Shown: piece by piece, positions 1 to 9,221 of the stretch
Layout of the letters: each line of letters opens with the position of its first letter
How positions within the stretch are numbered: position 1 is the stretch's first letter
Position numbers and translations under genes: made by a program
Source: Actinopolymorpha pittospori
Lineage (GTDB): Bacteria > Actinomycetota > Actinomycetes > Propionibacteriales > Actinopolymorphaceae
Direction of reading: 5' to 3'
Length of the DNA: 64,000 nucleotides
Assembly (NCBI RefSeq): GCF_014873875.1
Contig: NZ_JADBEM010000001.1
Span: 1,984,001-2,048,000 of the forward strand
Notes under the pieces: model-generated
Seen by the model: the letters and a program-made list of their open reading frames with translations, nothing else
What the model was told of the DNA's origin: nothing
Databases searched by the model: none

Positions 1-342
1 GCGGGCAGCCTGTCCCGGCCCTCCCTCGTCATCGACGCCACCCGCGACCACCAGGCGCTTCCTCGCTGGGAGCAGGGCGCCTGGCAGACGTTCGTCTCCG
101 TCCAGTCCGACCTCGAGCCCGCCGACGAGTCGCGCCTGCGATCCTCCGACCTCCTCGTCGCCCAGCGGCTCGAACCCGCCTCCGCCGACGTGGCACGGCG
201 CGGGTTCGGGCTCGCCAAGGACCGCGCCGGCTGGCTCACCCAGATGCCCAACGGTGTGCTCGCGGTGGCTGCCGCGGGGCAGCTCGCGTTCGGTCAGCTC
301 GCGCTGAGCACGATGGAGCAGCGGCTCTTCGGCGGTCGCTGA
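1..342 (+). CDS. C-terminal fragment of an unrecognised protein
   Basis: The first base of the window is already in an open frame that runs 113 codons to a TGA, so the 5' part lies outside. The visible part is hydrophilic to amphipathic, has no membrane segment, and ends AFGQLALSTMEQRLFGGR. I see no catalytic motif and recognise no family. It converges on eccD, so it may belong to the type VII secretion locus, but that is inferred from position only. High-GC codon use in frame and the clean stop support a real gene end. Confidence 0.6.
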   Translation, partial: AGSLSRPSLVIDATRDHQALPRWEQGAWQTFVSVQSDLEPADESRLRSSDLLVAQRLEPASADVARRGFGLAKDRAGWLTQMPNGVLAVAAAGQLAFGQLALSTMEQRLFGGR

Positions 343-412
343 CGCCGACAACGCCGCGATCGTGGATGCGGGCGTGTGCGGTTGAGCGGGTCATCCGCGC
401 CCGGCTGGCAAG

Positions 413-480
413 GCGGAGGAGGAGGCGCGTAGTGGTGTCCTACGCGTGACGACGACAACGCAGCCAGGCGGGATGCGGGG
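413..480. repeat. Intergenic element, copy A of a dispersed repeat
   Basis: This stretch between two convergent genes aligns by eye with 35322-35383, the gap between two unrelated genes. Shared blocks are GAGGAGGAG, CTACGCG, GACGACGA, ACGC(A/G)GCCAGGC and GATG. Within this copy 426-432 (CGCGTAG) pairs with 440-446 (CTACGCG) around a 7-nt loop, so it could also act as a bidirectional terminator. No coding sense is convincing. Confidence 0.45.
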
Positions 481-486
481 ACCCGC

Positions 487-1881
487 TCAGGAGAGGAGTG
501 CGATGATGGAGTCGTAGATGCCCATCGCCCCGAATGCCAGCGGAACCACCGCCAGTAGCACGAACACCTCGAAGAGGTCGGTGTAGCGGGCCCAGTACGG
601 CGAGAGACGCCGCCCCGGCATGCTCACCGCCCAGCCGCCCAGGGCACCTGCGGCGAGCAGGCACGGTATGCCCACCGCGAGCAACATGACGACGCCGTCG
701 CCGCTGGTGGCGAGGCGCCACACCAGCAGGGTCGCGCAGGCGACGCCGCCACACACCAGCCACAGCCGGTGGGTCCGGCCCCGGAAGTGGCGTGAGCGCA
801 GGAACAACGCGAGTCCGATGACGCCGGTGAGTGACACACCGAACCAGCTCGGCTGCGCCGTGAGGTAGATCGCGCTCAGCCCACACACCGTGGTGGTGGC
901 GGCGATCAGGGCGGCGACCAGCTTGTCGGCCACGACCGCCTGCTGGAGCACGGTCGGACCGGGGAGGACGTCGGTCTGCTTGCGGAGGTCCTCCGAGCTG
1001 GTCGGCAGCTGCGGCAGCGGGAGCGCGGCCAGGCGTGCGCAGACCGTCGGGAGGAACGGCATCGCGCCGAGCGCGACCGTGGCGGCGGCCGCCGCGACCG
1101 CGCCGGCACTCGCGGAGAAGATCAGGACAGCCGCGGCGGCAAGGACCCCGACCAGGGCACCGGTGGCGACGCCGAGGAAGCCGTCCCAGCGGGCGACGAC
1201 CGCGAACGCCGAGACGGTCGACATCACCAGCATCAGCGCGAACGCCATGAGCAGCTGGATCGCGCCGAAGGATCCGAGCGGGTCGTCCCCGCCGAGGGCG
1301 AGCAGGCCACCGACCCCGGCGTAGAGCACTCCGGCGGCGCCGAGCAGCATGCCCGCGTGCAGGTGGCCGAACGCCCGCGACATCGCGGCGCCACCGGCGA
1401 CGAAGCCCACCGCGGCGACCAGGGCCACCAGGGTCTGTGGCAGCCAGGAGGGCCCGGTCGTCAGCGCCACCAGCGCACCGAGCACGAAGAACGCACCCGC
1501 CACGCACAACGCGGCGACGCGGGCGTCGGAGGGTTGCCAGGCGGCCCGGCGGTCGCGGGTCGCGACGGCGATCGCGTCGGCGACGTCGTCGAAGGCGAAC
1601 TCCGGGATGGCCGTCTCGCGGTGCCGCAGATGCAGGACGTCACCGTCGCGGACACCGAGCCCGGACAGACGTTGGGAGGGATCGAACGCCGACTCACCCA
1701 ACCGCTGCAGGATCCAGCCGCCGCGAAGGAACGCTGGGTCGTCGGGGTTCTCCCCGGCGTAGCGGAGCAGCGTCGGCAGCAGGTCGGCCAGCGGCGTGTC
1801 GGTGGGCAGTGCGAGATCCATGCGGGTGCGTGGTGCGACCACGGTGACGCGGCAGAGCTCGACCCCGCTGTTCGCGTCCAC
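487..1881 (-). CDS. eccD: Type VII secretion integral membrane protein EccD
   Basis: EccD forms the multi-helix membrane vestibule of the ESX secretion complex. The 464-residue product starts with a soluble ubiquitin-like (YukD) domain of about 85 residues (VELCRVTVVAPRTRMDLALP onward, including GENPDDPAFLRGG). From about residue 105 a series of roughly eleven hydrophobic helices follows, with Ala/Gly/Leu-rich segments to the C terminus. Length and order match actinobacterial EccD. The ATG at 1881 is preceded by AAGGAG about 6 nt upstream. It is divergent from eccC across a 150-bp gap, so the two may share a regulatory region. eccB, eccE and esx genes are not in this window. Confidence 0.9.
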   Translation of the reverse strand: MDANSGVELCRVTVVAPRTRMDLALPTDTPLADLLPTLLRYAGENPDDPAFLRGGWILQRLGESAFDPSQRLSGLGVRDGDVLHLRHRETAIPEFAFDDVADAIAVATRDRRAAWQPSDARVAALCVAGAFFVLGALVALTTGPSWLPQTLVALVAAVGFVAGGAAMSRAFGHLHAGMLLGAAGVLYAGVGGLLALGGDDPLGSFGAIQLLMAFALMLVMSTVSAFAVVARWDGFLGVATGALVGVLAAAAVLIFSASAGAVAAAAATVALGAMPFLPTVCARLAALPLPQLPTSSEDLRKQTDVLPGPTVLQQAVVADKLVAALIAATTTVCGLSAIYLTAQPSWFGVSLTGVIGLALFLRSRHFRGRTHRLWLVCGGVACATLLVWRLATSGDGVVMLLAVGIPCLLAAGALGGWAVSMPGRRLSPYWARYTDLFEVFVLLAVVPLAFGAMGIYDSIIALLS

Positions 1882-2031
1882 GGTTGATCTCCTTATCGCA
1901 CTGGGGCAGCCTGGACAGACGAACCCGGAGAGTACCCACTTTGCGACCAGGTGGGCGTCGGTGGCACGTCGTTAACATTCTCTCGGACACGTCGGTCGTT
2001 CCGAAACGGCCATGTCTTCAGGAGGCGTCGA

Positions 2032-5000
2032 GTGAGCACGGTGCTCTACCGTCGGCCAGGGCGCAAGTCCCCGCCGACGATGCCCAAGGGCGAGGTGCTC
2101 TTCGAGGCGCCTCCCGAACTCCCCGAGGCCACGCCCGGTGGAGCGATGCAGAAGATGTTCGGCATCCTGCCGATGCTGGGCGGTGGCGCTGTCATGGCGT
2201 TCATGCTGAGCAGCGGTACCGGCGGCAGCAACTCGATGCGCATGCTCATGAGCGGCACGATGGCCGTCTCGATGGTCGGGATGTACATCAGCCAGCTCGG
2301 TGCCGGCGGGAAGGCCGCCGAACGCAAACACCAGGTTGACGGAAGTCGACGCGACTACCTGCGCTACCTCGGTCAGCTCCGTCGCCGGGTCCGCACCGCG
2401 GCCAACCGGCAGCGGGAGGCGCTGGAGTGGCGCTACCCCGACCCGGACAGCCTGTGGGTGCTGCCGCTCAGCCGGCGCCTGTGGGAACGCCGACCCACCG
2501 ACCGCGACTTCGGTCACGTCCGGGTGGCGAAGGGCGTGCAGCGGTTCGTCCTCAACCTGATCGCGCCGGAGACCAAGCCGGTGGAGGACCTCGAGCCGGT
2601 CGCGGCGGGGGCGCTCCGGCGCTTCATCCAGACCTACCGCACCGTGCCCGACGTTCCGGTCGCCCTGTCCCTGCGGGGCTTCGCCCACGTCCGGCTCGAA
2701 GGCGATCCCGACGCCGTACGGGCCCTGACGCGGGCGATGACCGCCCATCTCGCGGCGTTCCACGCCCCCCACGAGCTGCTGGTGGCCGCCTGCCTCGCCC
2801 CCGACCGGCGCGCCGAGTGGGACTGGCTCAAGTGGCTGCCGCACTCCCTGCACCCCACCGCGACGGACGGCGCCGGCCAGATCCGCTTCGTCACCTCCTC
2901 GCTGGCGGAGCTCGAGCGCCAGATGGTGAACGAGCTCGCCAACCGACCGTTCTTCTCCGCCAACGGCAACCCGCTCCCCGACCAGCCGCACGTCGTCGTG
3001 ATCATCGACGGCGGCCACGCCAGCTACGACTCGAGGTTCCTGAGCGCTCCGCCGCAGGGCGTCACCGTCATCGACCTGACCGGAGACGCCGTACGCCGGT
3101 CCGGTGAGGGTGTGATGCGGCTTCGGGTCACGCCCGAGCAGGTCTTCCACGTCACGGCGGACCGCGACGGCACCGAACGGGAGAGCCGGCTCGGCCGGCC
3201 GGACGAGCTGACCGTCGCCCAGACCGAGTCCTTCGCCCGCCAGCTCGCGCCGCTGCGTTCGGCCGTGGTCACGTCCACCGGAACCGTCGAAGAGGAGGAG
3301 GAGACGGCGGTCGAGGAGAAGCCGCAGCACGAGCTGGAGCTGATGAGCCTGCTCGGCATCCCCAACGCCTACCACCTCGATCCCGACGTGGTCTGGAAGC
3401 CGCGGCCCCGTCGCGACCGGCTGCGCATCCCCTTCGGCCTCACCCCCGAAGGTGAGCCGGTCGAGCTCGACATCAAGGAGTCCGCCCAGGGCGGCATGGG
3501 TCCGCACGGCCTGGTGATCGGCGCGACGGGTTCCGGCAAGAGCGAGGTGCTCCGCACCTTCGTTCTCGGTCTCGCGGTCACCCACTCACCCGACGCCCTC
3601 AACCTCGTCCTGGTCGACTTCAAGGGCGGTGCGACCTTCCTCGGCCTGGACAGCCTCCCGCACGTCTCCGCGGTGATCACCAACCTCGAGGACGAGCTTG
3701 TCCTCGTCGACCGCATGCAGGACGCCCTCGCCGGTGAGATGAACCGCCGGCAGGAACTCCTCCGGCAGGCAGGCAACTACGGGTCGCTGCGCGACTACGA
3801 GGAGGACCGCGCCAAGGGGAAGCCGCTCGACCCGATGCCCTCGCTGTGGATCGTCGTCGACGAGTTCAGCGAGTTGCTCTCTGCCAAGCCGGAGTTCATC
3901 GAGCTGTTCGTGATGATCGGCCGGCTGGGACGAAGCCTCGGCGTCCACCTGCTGCTCGCCTCCCAGCGGCTGGAGGAAGGCCGGCTGCGCGGCCTCGACA
4001 CCCACCTGTCCTACCGCATCGGTCTGCGGACCTTCTCCGCCGGTGAGAGCCGGGTCGTCCTCGGTGTCCCCGACGCCTACGAGCTGCCCCGTGAGCCCGG
4101 TGGTGGATACCTCAAGGTCGGTACGGAGAGTCTGATCAGGTTCAAGGCCGCCTACGTCGGTGGCGTCTACCAGCCGTCCACGGCCGCCCAGGTCGTCTCC
4201 AAGCCCGCACCGAAGCCGGGCGAGCAGCACTGGGTACCCCAGATCACCGCCTACACCACCGACTACGTCGAGCCACAGATCGTGGAGGTGCCGCCGGAGC
4301 CGGAGCTGGAGGAGGCGCAGCCCCCGGCCGTGCAGGAGGGCCAGGAGCCGAAGGTCCTCGTCGACCTGGTGGTCGACCAGCTGCAGACGATGGGTCGCGC
4401 CGCCCACCAGGTCTGGCTACCTCCGCTGGAGGACCCGCCCACCCTCGACGGGCTGCTGCCCGGGCCCCTGGAGGTCAGCGAGGAGCACGGACTCACCGTG
4501 GCCTGGGAGGGCCGCGGCATGCTGCAGGCACCTGTGGCGATCGTCGACAAGCCCTACTACCAGCGCCGCGACCCGATGTGGCTCGACCTGGCCGGTGCGG
4601 CCGGCCACGTCGGAATCGTCGGCGGGCCGCAGAGCGGCAAGAGCACGCTGCTCCGCAGCCTGATCGCGTCGTTCTCCCTCACCCATCGCCCCGACGAGGT
4701 GCAGTTCTACTGCCTCGACTTCGGTGGCGGCACCCTGCCCGCCCTGCTGGGGCTGCCGCACGTCGGTGGGGTCGCGACCCGGCTGGACGCCGACGCGATC
4801 CGTCGTACGGTCGGTGAGATCTCGGCCCTGCTCGACCAACGCGAACGCGCCTTCACCGAGGCCGGCATCGACTCCATCGCGACCTACCGACGGATGCGCC
4901 GGATGGGGCGGGTCCAGCCCGACCGGTTCGCCTCCGACGTCTTCCTGGTGGTCGACGGATGGGGAACCGTCCGTAGCGACCACGAGGCCGTCGAGACGAG

Positions 5001-6102
5001 CCTCACCCGGCTGGCCGCGCGCGGCCTCGGCTTCGGGATCCACCTCGTGGCCACGGCCAACAAGTGGTCGGAGTTCCGGATGGCGATCAAGGACCTCATC
5101 CAGACCCGGCTGGAGTTGAAGGTCGGTGACCCCTACGACTCCGAGATGGACCGGCGGGCCGCGGCCAACGTCCCCGCCAGCCGGCCTGGTCGTGGACTCT
5201 CAGCCGACCTGCTGCACTTCCTCGGCGCGCTGCCCCGCATCGACGGGGTGGAGGACCCCGAGGACCTCAGCGACGGTGTCAAGGCGATGACCGAGGCTGT
5301 CGCCGCCGCGTGGCCGGGACCCTCGGCACCGCCGGTCCGGCTGCTGCCCGACGTCCTCCCGGCCAGTTCCCTGCCGCCACCAAGGGCCGAGCAGTCTCCG
5401 GGGCTCATCCCGATCGGCATCGACGAGGACGAACTCGCTCCGGTCTTCCTCAACCTGGAGGACGAGCCACACCTCGTCGTCTTCGGTTCCAACGAGTGCG
5501 GCAAGTCCAACCTGCTTGACCTGGTGGCCAAGGGCATCGTCGCGCGGTACACCCCCGCGCAGGCGCGGGTCATCATCATCGACTACCGCCGGTCGCTGCT
5601 CGACTCCATCAACGGCAGCGAACACCTGATCGGTTTCGCCCCGTCCTCCGATGCCGCGACCAAGCTGATGAAGGATGTCAACGGCGCCTTGCGCAAGCGG
5701 ACGCCCGGACCGGACGTCACTCCCGAACAGCTGCGCAACCGCTCGTGGTGGCAGGGCTCCGACCTGTTCCTCATCGTCGACGACTACGAACTCGTCGCGT
5801 CGTCGACAGGTAATCCGCTGGCCCCGATCGCCGATCTCGTGAGCCAGGCCCGTGACATCGGCCTGCACATCATCCTCGCGCGCGGCTTCGGCGGTGCCGG
5901 CCGAGCGATGTACGACCCGGTCATCCAGCGGATCCGCGATCTGGGCAACCCCGGCCTCATCATGTCCGGAAACAAGGACGAAGGAGCGCTCTGGGGCGGC
6001 GTCCGCGGCGCCCCGCTGCCGCCCGGTCGTGGCACGTTGGTGAGCAGGCGAGTCGGTACGCGGCTGATCCAGACGGCCTACGGCAAGAAAACCGACGACT
6101 GA
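2032..6102 (+). CDS. eccC: Type VII secretion ATPase EccC
   Basis: EccC is the FtsK/SpoIIIE-type motor of the ESX machine and recognises EsxB-like substrates. The product is 1356 residues if it starts at the GTG at 2032, which has AGGAGG 6 nt upstream and gives the family start STVLYRRPGRK; the frame is open 81 bases further upstream without a site. Two helices lie near residues 38-57 and 63-84. Three ATPase domains follow: P-loops at about 497 (GATGSGKS) with DFKGG near 529, at 864 (GGPQSGKS) with DFGGG near 896, and at 1152 (GSNECGKS) with IIIDYRRS. All three Walker A lysines are present. It is a single fused protein rather than split EccCa/EccCb. It ends 19 bp from the convergent mycP. Confidence 0.95.
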   Translation: MSTVLYRRPGRKSPPTMPKGEVLFEAPPELPEATPGGAMQKMFGILPMLGGGAVMAFMLSSGTGGSNSMRMLMSGTMAVSMVGMYISQLGAGGKAAERKHQVDGSRRDYLRYLGQLRRRVRTAANRQREALEWRYPDPDSLWVLPLSRRLWERRPTDRDFGHVRVAKGVQRFVLNLIAPETKPVEDLEPVAAGALRRFIQTYRTVPDVPVALSLRGFAHVRLEGDPDAVRALTRAMTAHLAAFHAPHELLVAACLAPDRRAEWDWLKWLPHSLHPTATDGAGQIRFVTSSLAELERQMVNELANRPFFSANGNPLPDQPHVVVIIDGGHASYDSRFLSAPPQGVTVIDLTGDAVRRSGEGVMRLRVTPEQVFHVTADRDGTERESRLGRPDELTVAQTESFARQLAPLRSAVVTSTGTVEEEEETAVEEKPQHELELMSLLGIPNAYHLDPDVVWKPRPRRDRLRIPFGLTPEGEPVELDIKESAQGGMGPHGLVIGATGSGKSEVLRTFVLGLAVTHSPDALNLVLVDFKGGATFLGLDSLPHVSAVITNLEDELVLVDRMQDALAGEMNRRQELLRQAGNYGSLRDYEEDRAKGKPLDPMPSLWIVVDEFSELLSAKPEFIELFVMIGRLGRSLGVHLLLASQRLEEGRLRGLDTHLSYRIGLRTFSAGESRVVLGVPDAYELPREPGGGYLKVGTESLIRFKAAYVGGVYQPSTAAQVVSKPAPKPGEQHWVPQITAYTTDYVEPQIVEVPPEPELEEAQPPAVQEGQEPKVLVDLVVDQLQTMGRAAHQVWLPPLEDPPTLDGLLPGPLEVSEEHGLTVAWEGRGMLQAPVAIVDKPYYQRRDPMWLDLAGAAGHVGIVGGPQSGKSTLLRSLIASFSLTHRPDEVQFYCLDFGGGTLPALLGLPHVGGVATRLDADAIRRTVGEISALLDQRERAFTEAGIDSIATYRRMRRMGRVQPDRFASDVFLVVDGWGTVRSDHEAVETSLTRLAARGLGFGIHLVATANKWSEFRMAIKDLIQTRLELKVGDPYDSEMDRRAAANVPASRPGRGLSADLLHFLGALPRIDGVEDPEDLSDGVKAMTEAVAAAWPGPSAPPVRLLPDVLPASSLPPPRAEQSPGLIPIGIDEDELAPVFLNLEDEPHLVVFGSNECGKSNLLDLVAKGIVARYTPAQARVIIIDYRRSLLDSINGSEHLIGFAPSSDAATKLMKDVNGALRKRTPGPDVTPEQLRNRSWWQGSDLFLIVDDYELVASSTGNPLAPIADLVSQARDIGLHIILARGFGGAGRAMYDPVIQRIRDLGNPGLIMSGNKDEGALWGGVRGAPLPPGRGTLVSRRVGTRLIQTAYGKKTDD

Positions 6103-6121
6103 GGTCGACGGCGGTCCCGGG

Positions 6122-7588
6122 TCAGGTGGTCGGTGTCTCCTGGTGCGCCTGGCCCGGGCGCCAGCCACGGACCCGGCCCCTGCGGTAGGTCGCGACCCCG
6201 GCGAGCACGAGCAGAGCCACACCCACGGCGCCACCACCGGCCGCAAGGGCGATGGTGCGGGGCAGCGGGTCCGGGGCCGCGGGCAGGGTGAGCGGCGCGA
6301 TCGTGGCGCCCGGGGCGGGCGTGGGCGCGGCGCCGAGATCCGGCCGCAACTGGGTCAGCGCCTCGTACGGATTGATCACGCCCCACCCGGACCGCTGGTC
6401 GGGAAGGTCGAGGCCCGGATGGTCGGCCGTCGACTCCAACAGCCGCTTCACCTGGAGCGGGGTGAGCCGGTGGTCGTACTTCTCCAGCAGCAGAGCCGCC
6501 AGCCCGGACACGAACGGCGCCGCGAAACTCGTGCCCTCCTGGTTGGTCGCGAGACCGCTCAGGGGTGCCAGCCCGGTGAGGTTCTGTCCGGGCGCTGCCA
6601 CCGTGATCGGGACCGACGTCGTGGAGAAGGTCGGGACGTTGCCCGCCTCGTCGACGGCGCCGACGACGATCAGGCCCTCGAACCCCTTCTGGCGGGCGTA
6701 CTCCGCGGGCCAGGTCTGGCCGTTTCCCTTCGTGCCGGTGTTTCCGGCGGCGACGACCACGACCACGCCCTTGTCCAGGGCGTACCGTACGGCTTTGCCG
6801 AGCAGGTCGTAGGCGCCCTCGGTGACGACGGAGACGTTGATGACATCGGCGCCATGGTCGGCGGCGTAGTGGATTCCGGCCGCCAGCGACCTGGCCGATC
6901 CCGTCTTCTCGCCTTCCGCCACTCGGACGGACAGAATCTTCGCGGACGGCGCGACGCCGCGGAAGCCGGAGTCGCCGGCCGGCCGGCCAGCGATGATGCC
7001 CGCCACCATGGTCCCGTGCCCTTCGCAGTCCTGCCACGGTGCGATGGCGGCGTCCTCGTCGAAGACGAAGCTGGCCGCTGGCGGGACGGACGCTTTGTCG
7101 AGTTGCGGATTCGCGAAGGAGACGCCGGTGTCGACGACGGCGACCGTGACCTGCCTGCCGGCGGCGAAACTGTCCAGCCGGTCGAGGACGAGGCGGCGCT
7201 GTTGCCAGGGGGTCTGGGTGGTCCTGGTGCTGCTCGGGTACTGGCTGCGGCAGGAGTTTCCGCCGTACTTGCTCGAGTTGACGGGATCCGGGTACGCCTC
7301 GGACTCACTGGAGTCGCCGGTGTTCGTCGAGTTGCCGGCACCCGTGGAGTCGGAGGAGTCGCGCGGAGTGTCGGTGGGGTTGGGGGCACCGTCGCTGCCG
7401 GGCGTCCTGGTGGGTTCGGGCGTCCCGGTTGGCGTCGGTGCCGCCTGGAGAACGCCGCGCGCCACGTCGGCGTAGGCCTCGGTCGTCCCGGGTCCGACCA
7501 GGCTGGGGGTCACCAGCACGCCGAGGACCGGGGACAGCCCGAGTAGGATTCCGGCTGCTCGAGCGGTACGCCTTCTCGCCCACCTCAC
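6122..7588 (-). CDS. mycP: Mycosin, type VII secretion-associated serine protease MycP
   Basis: MycP is a membrane-anchored subtilisin-like protease needed for ESX complex stability. From the GTG at 7588 the protein is 488 residues: a basic start then a hydrophobic signal (ILLGLSPVLGVLVTP), a Thr/Pro/Ser-rich linker, the peptidase S8 domain with Asp in VVDTG (about 152), His in EGHGTM (about 190) and Ser in GTSFAAP (about 352), and one C-terminal transmembrane helix (about 450-470) followed by a basic tail. All catalytic residues are present. The start is not certain: the frame is open to 8068 but that would overlap the divergent gene at 7829 and adds no recognisable sequence; the upstream ATG at 7771 is an alternative. 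No clear ribosome-binding site is seen. Confidence 0.88.
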   Translation of the reverse strand: MRWARRRTARAAGILLGLSPVLGVLVTPSLVGPGTTEAYADVARGVLQAAPTPTGTPEPTRTPGSDGAPNPTDTPRDSSDSTGAGNSTNTGDSSESEAYPDPVNSSKYGGNSCRSQYPSSTRTTQTPWQQRRLVLDRLDSFAAGRQVTVAVVDTGVSFANPQLDKASVPPAASFVFDEDAAIAPWQDCEGHGTMVAGIIAGRPAGDSGFRGVAPSAKILSVRVAEGEKTGSARSLAAGIHYAADHGADVINVSVVTEGAYDLLGKAVRYALDKGVVVVVAAGNTGTKGNGQTWPAEYARQKGFEGLIVVGAVDEAGNVPTFSTTSVPITVAAPGQNLTGLAPLSGLATNQEGTSFAAPFVSGLAALLLEKYDHRLTPLQVKRLLESTADHPGLDLPDQRSGWGVINPYEALTQLRPDLGAAPTPAPGATIAPLTLPAAPDPLPRTIALAAGGGAVGVALLVLAGVATYRRGRVRGWRPGQAHQETPTT

Positions 7589-7828
7589 AGTGGGTGAGGT
7601 TACCCGGGATCGCCCACCGGGCCGGCTCGGCGGTGAGGCAGCGGGCGAGGGCACGCCTGTGGCCGGATCCGGAAGCTCCCCGGGCGTACGCCGTGTAGAA
7701 GACGCCGAACATCTCCACGGCGTCGCGAGCAGGGGTTTCCCATCGGGTGTGGGCGGGAAGCAAAGCGTCATGCCTGCGCAGGAAGGCTGCGGCACGAGGT
7801 GTGGCGAGCGGAGGTCTAAGGAGACGGC

Positions 7829-8254
7829 GTGACTGTGGTATCGGTCGAGAGTTCGACGACCTCCACTGCCTTGGTGCTGCCGTTCGAAGTGGGCAGCGCC
7901 CGGAAGGCACGGCGCAGACTCGCCGCCGACCTGCGGGGCGCCGGGGTTCATCCAGACGATGTGCACGATGCTCTCCTGGTCCTCAGCGAACTCGTGGGCA
8001 ACTCCCTGCGGCACGCGCGACCGCTCCCATCCGGGACGCTGCGGGTCACCTGGACCCGGCTCGCGCATCAGGTCGAGGTGAGCGTGACCGACGGTGGTGG
8101 GCCGACGGAGCCCCGCCCGTTGGAGCTACCGGCCTCCGCGTTGGGTGGCCGCGGGCTGGCGATCGTGGACGACCTCTCCGCCCGGTGGGGCGTACGACGG
8201 GGTGAACGCGCGACGACGGTCTACGCCGTACTCGATCTCACGCCTTCCCGCTGA
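7829..8254 (+). CDS. Anti-sigma-factor-type ATP-binding protein (HATPase_c_2)
   Basis: A 141-residue single-domain GHKL ATPase of the RsbW/SpoIIAB type. The N box is SELVGNSLRHA (about 52-62), the G1 region is VTDGGGP and the G2 region is LGGRGLAIVDDLSARWG. Such proteins phosphorylate anti-anti-sigma factors or bind sigma factors; no partner gene is adjacent, so the target is unknown. The GTG start at 7829 has AAGGAG 6 nt upstream. It is divergent from mycP. Orphan copies are very common in actinomycetes, and some have lost kinase activity. Confidence 0.85.
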   Translation: MTVVSVESSTTSTALVLPFEVGSARKARRRLAADLRGAGVHPDDVHDALLVLSELVGNSLRHARPLPSGTLRVTWTRLAHQVEVSVTDGGGPTEPRPLELPASALGGRGLAIVDDLSARWGVRRGERATTVYAVLDLTPSR

Positions 8255-8414
8255 GAACGGGTCGCCGCCGTGGCCGACACCCCACACCGACTCCGGCTCC
8301 TCCACCCGCACCCACGTCAGCCGAGACTTCGGCACCGACGTCGCTACCGACACGGACGCCGGTAGGCGCCGGAGGCGCTGTCCGTAAGCGGTCATAGCCG
8401 TTACGCTCATTCCC

Positions 8415-9221
8415 GTGTCGCCTGGTATGCCGACCCACGTGCCGCGGGTGGCCGTCGTCATCCCCGCGCGCGACGAGGCCGCCCGGGTGGCCTCGACCGT
8501 CCGGGCCGCGGCGAAGGTTCCCGGCGTCGACCTCGTGGTCGTCGTCGACGACGGTTCCGGTGACGCGACCGCCCAGCGTGCTCAGGAGGCCGGCGCGGTC
8601 GTCGTCGGCCACCGCCGCTCACGCGGGAAGGCCGCCGCGATGACGACCGGTGCGAAGACGGTGGCGGCCATCGACTCGCGGGAGGACCGCACCGCTCCTC
8701 GTCATCTGCTGTTCCTGGACGCCGACCTCGAGGAGAGCGCCGCCGAGGCCGAACGGCTGCTCCGCCCGGTCCTCGACGGCGCGGCCGACATGACCATCGC
8801 GACCATGCCCGCGCAGAGCGGAGGCGCGGGCGGTGGCCACGGCTTCGTCGTACGCCTCGCCCGTTCCGGCATCAGTCAGGCGACCGGATGGGAGGCCACC
8901 CAGCCGCTGTGCGGGCAACGCTGCCTCACCCGGTCCGCGTTCGACCTCGCCAGCCCGCTGGCCTTCGGCTTCGGTGTCGAGGTCGGCCTGACGATCGACC
9001 TGTTACGCAAGGGGTTCCGTGTCGTCGAGGTTCCGGTCGCCTTCCAGCACCGGGTGACCGGGAGCGACTGGCGCGGTCAGATCCACCGCGGCAAGCAGTG
9101 GCTGCACGTCGCGGGCGCGCTCCTGCGCCGCGGCTCCCTGCCCGTACGGCCCCTGCTGTCGCTGCTGCCCATCCCCGCCGCCCGGGTCGGGCGGGGGAAC
9201 CGAAACCGCGCGGGCCGGTGA
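8415..9221 (+). CDS. Family 2 glycosyltransferase
   Basis: The 268-residue product has a GT-A fold: VAVVIPARDEAARV at the N terminus, VVVVDDGSGDAT for nucleotide binding, and LFLDADLEE as the metal-binding DXD. It uses a nucleotide sugar to glycosylate an unknown acceptor. The C-terminal part (HRVTGSDWRGQIHRGKQW) resembles GT2 enzymes that feed membrane-linked sugar pathways. The GTG at 8415 lies 7 nt after TACGCT (8402-8407), fitting a leaderless mRNA; ATG at 8427 is the alternative. It overlaps the next gene by 4 nt (GTGA), so the two are translationally coupled and probably act in one glycan or lipid pathway. Confidence 0.85.
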   Translation: MSPGMPTHVPRVAVVIPARDEAARVASTVRAAAKVPGVDLVVVVDDGSGDATAQRAQEAGAVVVGHRRSRGKAAAMTTGAKTVAAIDSREDRTAPRHLLFLDADLEESAAEAERLLRPVLDGAADMTIATMPAQSGGAGGGHGFVVRLARSGISQATGWEATQPLCGQRCLTRSAFDLASPLAFGFGVEVGLTIDLLRKGFRVVEVPVAFQHRVTGSDWRGQIHRGKQWLHVAGALLRRGSLPVRPLLSLLPIPAARVGRGNRNRAGR

